Positions 18,769 to 27,150 of a stretch of DNA of 38,986 bases are shown here, one piece after another. The stretch lies in assembly GCA_031263485.1 (NCBI GenBank), contig JAISFS010000187.1:1-38986 (forward strand). The letters are read 5' to 3'. The notes under the pieces were generated by a model. That model searched no databases and had not been told where the DNA came from. It worked only from the letters and a program-made list of their open reading frames with translations. This stretch comes from Deltaproteobacteria bacterium (GTDB taxonomy: Bacteria > Desulfobacterota > Desulfarculia > Adiutricales > Adiutricaceae). Positions within the stretch are counted from its first letter, which is position 1. Every line of letters starts with the position of its first letter. The position numbers and the translations under genes are program-made.

Positions 18769-19101
18769 CCACCCTCGCGAGCGAGCGATTCCCTCGTTAG
18801 GGTGCGCCCCTGTCGTTGAGGGGGTAGCCCCAGTCTCGTCGGGCAGTCTTTTTTTGACCCACGCCGAGCCTATACCGACGGCACCCGTTCCGGACAACGT
18901 CGTGACTCGGGAAAGCCGGGTGCCCCGGCTCCCAGCCATCGGATTCCCCACCCGGAGACCGGAATCCCCGCCCGGTTGCCTGAGTCCCCTTCCGGCGGCC
19001 GGAACCCATTGTCGGCGGTCGAACCTCCCCTGCCTATGGCCCAACCCCCTCGCGGCCGACGGAGTCGGTTGCCCGGCCCGGCTACTAAAGAAAGGAATAA
19101 G

Positions 19102-20221
19102 ATGTTAAGCGACTTCAAGCCAGCAGTTAAGGAATTCAATGACCGCCTCTCTGTCCTCCGGGGGTATCTTTGACCTCGATGGCCTGAACTCCCGGATGAG
19201 CGAGCTGGACGCGATCATGCAGGCGCCGGGCTTCTGGGACGACCCCAAGGCCGCCCAGGCTTCGGCCCAGGAGCGCACGGGCCTGGAGGAGCGTCTGGGG
19301 GTCTGGCACAGGCTGGAGGAGTCCGCCTCCGAGCTCACGCTGCTCCTGGAGCTAGCCCTTGAGGAGAGCGACGAGACCCAGTGCGATGACATCCAGAAGC
19401 GGGTGGACTCCTTCTCCGGAGAGCTGGAGCTCTACGAGTCCAGGCGCATGCTCTCCGGGCCCTTAGACAGGAACAACGCCATCGTGGACATCCACGCGGG
19501 CGCCGGCGGCACGGAGTCCCAGGACTGGGTCGAGATGCTCCTCCGGATGTACCTGCGCTATGCCGACCGCCGGGGCTTCGCCACCAGGATCGTGGACAGC
19601 CTCTCGGGCGAGGAGGCAGGCCTGAAGTCCGTCACCTTCACCGTGAGCGGGTCGTACGCCTACGGGCTCCTGCAGACCGAGGCGGGCATCCACCGGCTGG
19701 TGAGGATCTCCCCTTTCGATTCCCAGAGCCGCAGGCACACCACCTTCGCGTCGGTCTTCGTCACCCCCGAGGTGGACGACGATATCGTAGTGGAGCTGAA
19801 CGACAAGGACATCCGGGTGGACACCTACCGGGCCAGCGGTGCCGGCGGCCAGCACGTGAACAAGACGAGCTCGGCTGTGAGGCTCACTCACATCCCCACG
19901 GGCATCGTGGTGCAGTGCCAGGACGAGAAGAGCCAGCACCGCAACAAGGATCTTGCCATGAAGGTCCTGAAGGCCCGCATCTACAAGCTGGAGCTGGACA
20001 AGAGGGCCAAGGAAATCAAGGACATGCACGACTCCAAGAAGGACATCGCCTGGGGCAGCCAGATCCGCTCCTACACCCTCCAGCCCTACCGCCTCATCAA
20101 GGACCATCGCACCGGCTTCGAGTCCGGCAACGTGGACTCCGTCCTGGACGGAAGCCTGGACGGCTTCGTGAAGGCGGCGTTGCTCTGGAAGGCTGAGGGC
20201 TCGGGGCAGGCCGCGGGCTAG
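19102..20221 (+). CDS. prfB: Peptide chain release factor 2, +1 programmed frameshift
   Basis: Releases finished peptides at UGA and UAA stop codons. The gene is read in two frames. ATG 19102 (AAGGA at 19092-19096) opens 23 codons ending ..LRGYL and an in-frame TGA at 19171-19173. A +1 shift then continues at GAC 19172-19174 through 349 more residues, 372 in total, close to the usual 365. In the second frame are the tripeptide anticodon 'SPF' in 'RISPFDSQSRRHT' and the catalytic 'GGQ' in 'SGAGGQHVNKTSS'. Both hallmark motifs are intact. A start at 19139 in the downstream frame would drop the conserved N-terminus and is rejected. There is no lnt or lysS neighbour; the gene stands alone between long gaps. 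Confidence 0.95.
19160..19174 (+). promoter_or_regulatory. prfB +1 frameshift site
   Basis: GGGGGTATCTTTGAC contains an internal Shine-Dalgarno-like G run, the slippery CTT codon, the in-frame UGA and a following C, which is the poor termination context. It matches the classical enterobacterial prfB site apart from one base just upstream. Low RF2 favours shifting, so RF2 regulates its own synthesis; this mechanism is established for the family. Confidence 0.95.
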
Positions 20222-20827
20222 TGGTCGTAACGCGGTCGGGGGTTGGCGCGAGCGACCGGAGGTTGACGCAGGGCGACCGAACGGCATCCTGCCGCCTCAT
20301 CGGCTTGTAGCGGGGCAGCTGGCAGGCGGTATCCACTTCGATGGGGGGCCTCTCCCCCCTTTTTCAGGCCGTCGGCGTCCGTTGCGGGCGACTATGGCGG
20401 CATCCGCGGCTGATGGAGGCATGGCAATCCGTAGCCGCCGAAAGGCAAGCCCTCCTCGCCCGGTGGAAGCCGCAGCGCCAGAGTCCGCCGGAAGCGAGGG
20501 CATCCGCCGCCGCCGACCGTGGCGAAGCATCTGTTGCTGATTCAGGGGGCGGAATCCCAGCCCGGAACGGTTGCCCGGCTGGGAGCGCGAAGCCCCTGGC
20601 GGCAGGCGCCGTCTTTCCCGAAGGTCGTTCCCCTCGCCCCATCGGCGCCGTTGTCGCCCGGACCGGATCCGGCCCCCAGGGGACGTGCCCGGGGGCGCCT
20701 TGGACCTCCCTGCTCGCCTTGGACGGGAGGAACGGGGCGGCAAGGCAAGTTTAAGGGCATTTTTCTTGCATCAGGCGCCTTCGGGTACCGGAACCTTTTC
20801 CGTTGCCCGTGACTGGAGGTGTCCGCC
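20222..20827. other. Gap between prfB and the XdhC-like gene
   Basis: About 600 nt of GC-rich DNA. Overlapping open frames on both strands lack any domain or ribosome binding site. No clear terminator follows prfB; only imperfect CCGCCT/AGGCGG arms lie at about 20290-20335. Confidence 0.5.
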
Positions 20828-21682
20828 ATGAAGTCCTGGTTGCCGTATCTGGTTTCCGAGCTCTCTTCGGGAGGCGAGCCTGTCCTGGCCCAGACCCTCA
20901 ACGGAAGGGACGTGAGGGCCGCCGTCCTGGACGGCGCGGGGACGGTCCTGGCAGGGGACTGGAGGGGTACCGGGATTTTCAGGGGGGCCAAGAAGTTCAT
21001 AGGGGAAATGCTTCCCGGCGAGCCGCTGGTGGCGGTGGCGGCGGACGGCAAGCGCTTCCTTCTGGAGAAGCAGGCCGGCCCCGGGGCGCTGGCCTTCTGG
21101 CAGGAGGCTCTGGAGGGCCAGGAGGAGGCCTGGGCGGCCTGGCTCCTGACCATCGCCTCGTCCAAGGGAGAGGGGGATCTGAGCGTGGCGCGCCACATCC
21201 TTGCCGCCCGCGGGCCATGGACCGTGCCGCGGTTACCCGAGGCCGAGGGTGACTGGAGCCTCCTGCCCCTTAACGCGGGGCTGGGCAGGCTTTTCGTGTT
21301 CGGGGACGACGATCTGGCCTTCGAGGCCGCGGCGCTGGGCGGTCGTATCGGGCTCAAGGTCACGCTCGTGACCGTCAAGCCACGCCAGGCCGAGGCCGAG
21401 GGCTTCCAGAGCGTGGGCGCCTTCAACGTCATAAGCTTCCCCGACTGGGGCAGGCTGGACCCCGAGGCTTTCGCGATGCTGGGGCTCAGGACCGGGGTCA
21501 TGATTCTCGTCACCTCTGCGGACAACGCCCGGTTCATGCCAGAGATTTCCAAGGTGGAGAGCGGCTGGTTGGGCCTGGCAGGGGCCGCCGCACCTCCGGG
21601 GTCGGAGCCCGGTCTCTTTCCCGCCGCGCTCACCCCCGCCCAGAGGGCCCTGGGGCTGATCACGGAAATGTTGGGCGCCTGA
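20828..21682 (+). CDS. Divergent XdhC-like protein
   Basis: 284 residues. ATG 20828 is preferred because GGAGG at 20815-20819 lies 8 nt upstream; an in-frame GTG at 20819 overlaps that site. Residues 102-130 ('WLLTIASSKGEGD...') recall the XdhC N-terminal domain. Residues 153-230 form a Rossmann-like unit: 'GRLFVFGDDDLAFEAAALGGRIGLKVTLVTV' (described here by its pattern, strand-GDDD-helix-GLKVTLV), then 'AMLGLRTGVMILVTS', matching the XdhC order. XdhC proteins insert the sulfurated molybdenum cofactor into molybdo-hydroxylases. The usual GAGH nucleotide motif is replaced by GDDD and the N-terminal cysteine is absent, so activity may differ. No molybdoenzyme gene is adjacent. The family call is tentative, but the reading frame looks real. 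Confidence 0.55.
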   Translation: MKSWLPYLVSELSSGGEPVLAQTLNGRDVRAAVLDGAGTVLAGDWRGTGIFRGAKKFIGEMLPGEPLVAVAADGKRFLLEKQAGPGALAFWQEALEGQEEAWAAWLLTIASSKGEGDLSVARHILAARGPWTVPRLPEAEGDWSLLPLNAGLGRLFVFGDDDLAFEAAALGGRIGLKVTLVTVKPRQAEAEGFQSVGAFNVISFPDWGRLDPEAFAMLGLRTGVMILVTSADNARFMPEISKVESGWLGLAGAAAPPGSEPGLFPAALTPAQRALGLITEMLGA

Positions 21683-21922
21683 AGCGGCATCGCGTGTGCC
21701 GTCGAGAGGCAGCTGCGCCTTGACGCGTCTGCAGGCCGTCCGCGCCTGGAGTTGCCAGGAGCCGTCCTGGTACGCCGGAACTGGCCGCATGGGATCGAGA
21801 AGGCGTGCCGGAACTTGCCGCGAGGGAGCGATCGTGCGCCGATACATGCCACAGGTGTTCGTCCGTGCCAATGGCTCGGCGGCCTGCTGGCCGAGGGCAT
21901 GACGTCCTGTGGGCGGAACGAT

Positions 21923-22095
21923 GATTCCACTGCAAAAACCCCCTCCTAACCTCCTGGCAGTCATTTTAAGGCAGAGTGTCCGGGGAAAGGCCGCGCAGAT
22001 GGGCGGTGGTTTTGGCCTTAAGGCAAGGGTGCCAATGAGATGGCCGCATGGCGGTACGCTTCTCTGTCGAGTGGGAGGGTTTTTGCAGTGGAATC
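21923..22095. repeat. 173-nt element with 19-bp perfect terminal inverted repeats
   Basis: GATTCCACTGCAAAAACCC at 21923-21941 is the exact reverse complement of 22077-22095. The interior of 135 nt has no reading frame of note. The size and ends fit a miniature inverted-repeat element (MITE) or a long hairpin RNA. Target-site duplications are not convincing: the left flank ends AACGAT and the right flank reads ACCGAT. No transposase is nearby. Confidence 0.65.
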
Positions 22096-23506
22096 ACCGA
22101 TGGGATTTGTAATCGGGTTGCCTTTCGTTCGGCGCCGTTTTCGGGAGGGCCTTTCAGCCCTATTCCGGCTGGATCAGGTTTACGGTGATTGGGCTTGCGT
22201 TTCGGAGGCCCAATAGGGAAGGTTTCCGGCGTAAGGTGTAGTTTTGGCTCAAGGAGCGACCGCCCTGGATATCCGGAAGGCACGGACCCCTGAGGCTCGA
22301 AACCGTCGGGGAAGGCCGATGGGGGTCCTCATCCTTTGCGAATCCCCGGATGCTTCGGACCGTACAGTTTCCGGGAGCCGGGACGGGCAACAGATAGCTG
22401 GCAGCTTGGTTCCGATGAGCGGAGGTGTTGATGCCTTGACCCTGCCTTGCCGGGTACCGGGGCGCCGGGCGTAGCTGGTCCAGACAGTCGGTCGATGAGC
22501 AAGCAGTTCACTGCGCGGCATTGACATTGCCTTGCCAGGAGGGACGTCCAGGGCGGCTTTCATGGGGGGGAGGTTCAAGCCGGCAGGTCGTTCTTGCAAC
22601 ACAGCGCGTTCAGTCCCGGCCGGTTCCGACTTGCCCTTTCGTTATCGATTATCTGAAACGGTTCCCTTGCCGACGAGAGCATTGAGACCGGACGGGAGAT
22701 ATGACCGCGAGCAAACTGGTTCCGCCATCACGGGGCCGTGTGAACATCGGCGGGCTTGCCGCGCAGCGCCACTTCTTTCATAGAGTTGATCCATATGGCC
22801 TTCAGGATATTGCTTCAATGGAGTTGCCGGGAGTGCGCAACCCCACATCCCGGTGACATTTGATCGGCGTAGGGATCGTTGTTCGAGACTTGCCTGCTTG
22901 CCGATGTCTGCCGCAGGGGTGGACCGAGACCGCCTTTTCCGTTGCCGCTAGCGTGAACCGGGTCATATCCGGCGGGACAGGCATGGGAGCCTGCGTGCCA
23001 CGGGAGTCCGCGTCCCGTATCCCGTGGTTCGCATTCTCTCTCTTGGCGGGTCTGGCATTGCGCGCCCCGCACCGTATCAGCGCATGCCGTCCAGGATTAC
23101 GGCCCATCGATTCGTTTCCGGTATGGTGTTGACCTGTCTGATTTGTCATGAAACGTTTTCTGGGGCATCACGGCTTTGGGAGCTTATCATTTTATGATGG
23201 CTTCAAAGGTTTCATGCGACTGGGCGTTGATAATCGACATGTACGTCCAGGCCAGCCATTACCTTCCCCTCCGCCCATCGCCCGAGTTTCGCGCCTGGCC
23301 CACTCCAAAGCCCTGGAGAGTACATTTTCCGTCCACCAGCTGCAGGACCCCGGCCAGGCAGACATTCGCATGAGCCATGTCGGCATTGGGTCCAGAGATG
23401 CCGATGCCAAGCCCAGTCGAGCCTTAGCGACTTAGCCGTTTTTCTCGCGGACCTACCCGTTTTCCGCCGGGTCGCTCCCGCTCCCTTCTCCGCGTTCTGA
23501 GAACCC

Positions 23507-23632
23507 GTTCGCTTCATAATCGCATCCGTCGACGCGTTCCGCGAAGTCGATGCCGTTTTCCGCGAATCCGTCAGCCCTATCCGCGAAGCCCTCCGAACGT
23601 TCGGCGAAGCCATCGGCGATGTTCGTGAAGCC
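23507..23632. repeat. 21-nt tandem repeat, 6 copies
   Basis: Copies begin at 23507, 23528, 23549, 23570, 23591 and 23612. Most end in a CCGCGAAGCC-like block, while the first half varies. On the minus strand the period keeps one frame open (23453-23638) and gives heptads such as GFAERSE and GFADRAD. No ribosome binding site or start supports a gene, but the frame-preserving period is worth noting. Confidence 0.85.
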
Positions 23633-23821
23633 TGCCATCCCGGAGCCTCCCGGAACGTCCCCGAATCCCGAGTCACCTAAGCCGTCCGGCGCGTCATGAA
23701 GGCTTTCTTGGGCGATCTTCAGACCCGGACTTGAGCCTGGGCAAGGTCTCGTTTGCCGTGCATCATCTGGAGCTCCCGGGGGAGGCGGGGCAGGCTTCCC
23801 GGTGTTCTCCAGATTGAGGAG

Positions 23822-25714
23822 TCAGGCCGGCGTCCTGCTGGAGTCGTCCGGGTCGCTTCCGATGATGCTCTCCGCTCCGGCATCACTGCCGCTCTCCGCC
23901 TCGGCATCGCCCCCGTCGGGGTGATCCGCGCCGACATCGCCGCCGATGGGGGGTTCGGGTCCGGAAACGGGCAATTCCGCAACGGCCGCCTTCGGCCTGC
24001 GGCCCCTGCGCCTGGCCGGTGGCTTGGGCGGCGCCTCGTTGCCGTCCGCATCGCCCGCGACTGCAAGGGCGCGCCTTCTTCCGCGCGGCCTGGCGGATCC
24101 CCCTGCCGTTTCGGGGGACGGCCCGTCCTGTCCGGGGCGTTCCGCAACGGGCAAGGGTTCCCCGATGGTCCCATCGGCTTCGCCGTTCCCGCCCCTCTTT
24201 CCGTCCGCGTCTTCGGACACCGTTGCCCGAGGCTTTCCGGCTTCCCCGTCCGGGGCAGCGCCGTCGGTTGCCGAGTCTGAGGCGGCGTAGCCGTCGGTCT
24301 CGCCGGGTATCGGCGCGTCCGCCCCCTCCAGTTGCGCCAGGATGGCCAGATCGTCCTCGGTGAGCTGCACCGACCAGTCCCCCGGCTTCCAGTCCCAGGG
24401 CACGGCGCGGCGGGGACGCGGCAGTTCCAGGCTCAGAGCCGCGGTGTCGTCGCGGATTATCGAATAGCACAGCGAGAGCCCGGCCTTGAAGGCGGCCTTG
24501 TGCAGGGTCGCCGTCTGATGTCCCAGTTCCGGCCCGGCGAGGATTATCCTGCCGCTGGGCTCCAGGAGGGACGCGAGGGCCGCGAGGAGCCTGGCGGCGG
24601 CGGTGGGCGGGATGGCCAGACAGACGATCCCGAAGCGGCGGCCTGAGAGCATGCCGTTGGGCTTGAGGGAGCGGGCCAGGGGGGCGCTGAGCGTCTCTAT
24701 CCTGCCTTCCTCGCCGTTTCCGGCCGCGAGCTCCGCGGCGGAGTGTGAAGCCTCCTCCCCGGCGCACAGGAATGTCACGGGCCCGGAACCCAGCTTGAGG
24801 GCTGCAAGCGGGAGCACCGCCGGCCCTTCGGAGCACACGAGGCAGGGCAAGCCCCTGGTGTCCGGGGCGCCGGGAGGGGGGCTCAGCCAATCAGCCATAA
24901 GGGATGCCGCGAGAGAGATCTCCAGGCGTCTTCTGGGGGAGAGGACCAGGGATGGGGGCAGGGCTACGGAGGGGCCCTCGCGTGCCCTGCGGCGGCGGCG
25001 GGCCCTGGGGGGGCCGCCGCTCTCGTCAGGGGCTCCGGGCAGGGCTCCGGGGGCGGTTTCGGGTTCAGTTCCGGTGTTGCCTGCGGCGTTGCCGTCTGGG
25101 GAGTGGCTGTCCGCGACCGGGGCGTTAGTGCCCGCCGAGAAGCCGCCCGTGATCTGGGCGGAATCGGCTACGGAATTGCCGTCCGTAGCCGGGCCGCCGA
25201 TTTCCGGGGAAAGGTTGCCCGGCCCCGGATCGCCGCCGGATGCGGTAAGGCCGTCCGAGGCCGGGATTGCGGCGGTCGACGGGCAACAGCCGATGGGGTT
25301 GACTTTCAGCGGACCAAGGAGAAAAGGCTTCTCTCCCACAAGAAAGCCCGGGGGCATCCCGCGCCTGAGCCAGGCCATCCTGAGCCTGGGGAAGGGAAAG
25401 CCGGGTCTGCGGAGGGCCATGAGTTCGTCAGTCACGAACCTGATCGTCAGCCCCTGCGGATCGCTTTCATCGGCGCCGGGCCGGGCTAAAAGGATGAGGC
25501 CCACGCCCCTGGCGGTGGGGAAGGGGTCCAGATCCGGCCTCCCGGCCATGAGCTTACCTGAGAAGGAGGCCCTCGCCTCCTCCGGAAGCTCGGCCTCCAT
25601 CAGGAAGATCCTCTTCCCGTCCGGGGTGGCTAGGCGCCTCCCCTCCGGGCGAGGCGGCTCTGAATCCGGCAAGTCGTCTTCTCCCTTCCTGGACCTGATC
25701 CCGATCCTGCTCAC
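23822..25714 (-). CDS. PrmA-like SAM methyltransferase with large low-complexity insert and tail
   Basis: 630 residues from GTG 25714; a TTG at 25741 is an alternative start. The N-terminal part (to about 140) ends 'FLVGEKPFLLGPLK', which aligns in style with the PrmA block before its methyltransferase domain. Residues about 142-250 are a G/A/S/P/D-rich insert ending in an RRRRR run. Residues about 252-432 resemble the methyltransferase core: 'PSLVLSPRRRLEIS' where PrmA has its FGTGTH motif, 'LVCSEGPAVLPLAAL' for the SAM motif, and 'LLEPSGRIILAG'. The glycine-rich SAM loop and GTGTH are not conserved, so catalysis is doubtful. The last 160 residues are acidic with basic patches including 'RRRGRRPK', reminiscent of an AT-hook. 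PrmA normally trimethylates ribosomal protein L11 and is about 300 residues long. The assignment is by motif order only. Confidence 0.5.
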   Translation of the reverse strand: MSRIGIRSRKGEDDLPDSEPPRPEGRRLATPDGKRIFLMEAELPEEARASFSGKLMAGRPDLDPFPTARGVGLILLARPGADESDPQGLTIRFVTDELMALRRPGFPFPRLRMAWLRRGMPPGFLVGEKPFLLGPLKVNPIGCCPSTAAIPASDGLTASGGDPGPGNLSPEIGGPATDGNSVADSAQITGGFSAGTNAPVADSHSPDGNAAGNTGTEPETAPGALPGAPDESGGPPRARRRRRAREGPSVALPPSLVLSPRRRLEISLAASLMADWLSPPPGAPDTRGLPCLVCSEGPAVLPLAALKLGSGPVTFLCAGEEASHSAAELAAGNGEEGRIETLSAPLARSLKPNGMLSGRRFGIVCLAIPPTAAARLLAALASLLEPSGRIILAGPELGHQTATLHKAAFKAGLSLCYSIIRDDTAALSLELPRPRRAVPWDWKPGDWSVQLTEDDLAILAQLEGADAPIPGETDGYAASDSATDGAAPDGEAGKPRATVSEDADGKRGGNGEADGTIGEPLPVAERPGQDGPSPETAGGSARPRGRRRALAVAGDADGNEAPPKPPARRRGRRPKAAVAELPVSGPEPPIGGDVGADHPDGGDAEAESGSDAGAESIIGSDPDDSSRTPA

Positions 25715-25894
25715 CCACCCCCGAGCGATGCGGGGCGGCAAGGTAATTAAGCACTACAAAGGCACAGTCACGATTTATGTATCACAACATGTGGGCAAAG
25801 GCAAGAAGCGCTCCCATCTCTGTTGGCGTCAGTGGAACGAGCGCCCGCGCTGGATGGCGGGCAAGGGTCAAAGGCGTGGGCCGCCGCATTCCCT

Positions 25895-26025
25895 CCATGG
25901 CCTTTCCTCATCCCCTGCCATGCCTTTCCTCATCCCCTGCCGTGCCTTTCCGCAGTCCCTGCCGTGCCTTTCCTCATCCCCTGCCGTGCCTTTCCGCAGT
26001 CCCTGCCGTGCCTTTCCGTAGCCCC
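25895..26025. repeat. 22-nt tandem repeat of two alternating variants, about 6 copies
   Basis: Units share CCGTGCCTTTCC and end either TCATCCCCTG or GCAGTCCCTG. From 25918 to 26005 the order is A, B, A, B, forming a 44-nt higher-order unit; the last partial unit diverges. Such alternation implies duplication of a dimer. Confidence 0.85.
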
Positions 26026-26852
26026 GTCAGAGTTTTTCTGCCAGTTCCCGACCGTCTAATAGGTTTTCAAAATCACATATCATTTTCTTATTAAGATTAA
26101 ATTTGATAAATTAAGGCTGAATATCAATTAAATATACATAAATATGACCTGGGTTGGGCTTCCGAGTCGGGCGGATCCCGACAATCTCCGAAACGGAGCG
26201 GGACAAAGCCTGTCAGGGGTCAAAATCCGGTGTCGACTTTGCTTTTGTCTTTGAGAGGGGTTACACTTGTGAGCTACGGGGACGGAAGAACAGTGCTTTC
26301 GGTCCGGGGTCTGGCCGTGGGCCTTCAGAGGCATTCCGTGGCTCTCCTGGACATTCCAGCTCCTTCCGAGATCTCCCAGGACGTCCCGGAACCTCACTGG
26401 ACTTCAGGGGTGTCGAGCCGAGCCAGTAACCTCAGTCTCTGTACGTGACATCCGTCCGTTTCATGACGTCCGCTTGATACAAGTGCCTTCCCCCCCTTCA
26501 GGGGGAGGCGAATAGCCCGTTTGCCCTGACATCCCGAAGGGGGGCGGACATCGCCTTTCGCCGTGCCTGGCAGGCATAGCCCATTCACTCGCGCGCGTCC
26601 GCCGGGTGGCCATCCAGCCCCGTGCGCGAGCGTGTCCGTTGTCGGCGTCCGGTGTTCCTGGCTTCCGCTTAGTCTCCCCTTGCGCCGTGACGGCAGCTGG
26701 GCGCACGGGATCGGCGCGCCGGAATTGCCGTCTTTCCGTAAGCTTCGTCGGTATTCGCGTGATGAAACGATGAGGTGAGGTCGCGCGATTTAGCGGGCTC
26801 GCGCGGAGAAGTCTTCCGCCTGCCTCGGACGCGTATACACGTATCGTAAATT

Positions 26853-26881
26853 CAGGCATCGCATTTTGAGTACAATGCCTG
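26853..26881. promoter_or_regulatory. Inverted repeat with possible -10 hexamer upstream of catalase
   Basis: CAGGCAT at 26853-26859 and ATGCCTG at 26875-26881 are perfect inverted arms, with TACAAT at 26871-26876 overlapping the right arm. A repressor-bound promoter is possible. It is 270 nt before the catalase start and no good -35 is seen. Confidence 0.2.
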
Positions 26882-27150
26882 TGCCTTTCGTCCCAGTTCA
26901 AACGAACGCCAGTCGCCTTTCAGGGCCGCCAGAAACGATCGCGTTTCGCCTTGAAGGATGAAAGGCCACGGCGTTCGGAAGGACGGTCCGCCGCCCGGGG
27001 CGAAAGGGAGCCCGTTGCGGGATTTCAGGGGCCCAAGGCCCTCGCCGCACTGCCCGCGCCATGCGGCCCGCGCCCGACCATGACCGACAGTCCCCGCCTC
27101 CGACGGGGGGGGATGCACGCAAACGCCAACGCCGCCAAGGAGCGTCGCCT

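Larger units (their letters stand above)
16782..19101. other. 2.3-kb gap with composition jump and repeat arrays, no gene
   Basis: The first part (16782-17560) is AT-rich; a 77-codon frame at 17310-17543 has no family features and I reject it. From about 17750 the sequence becomes pyrimidine-rich and very GC-rich, with a 16-nt and then a 26-nt tandem array. From 18310 to 19101 there is GC-rich DNA with a terminator-like hairpin at 18742-18768. All open frames across 17830-18430 exist only because the repeats lack stop codons. Confidence 0.6.
21683..23821. other. 2.1-kb gap with an inverted-repeat element and a 21-nt repeat
   Basis: No accepted gene. Contents: a small hairpin CGGCA/TGCCG just after the XdhC-like stop (about 21688-21702); a 173-nt element bounded by 19-bp perfect inverted repeats at 21923-22095; foldable sequence at 22144-22218 including ATTGGGC/GCCCAAT and AGGGC/GCCCT arms; and a 21-nt tandem array at 23507-23632. 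Other open frames are overlapping and unlike proteins. Confidence 0.55.
25715..27150. other. Gap upstream of the catalase with a 22-nt array and an AT-rich island
   Basis: No gene accepted. A 22-nt tandem array lies at 25895-26025, followed directly by an AT-rich island (about 26050-26150), then GC-rich DNA. A C5/G5 hairpin lies at about 26482-26511. An inverted repeat with a TACAAT hexamer lies at 26853-26881. Confidence 0.55.
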
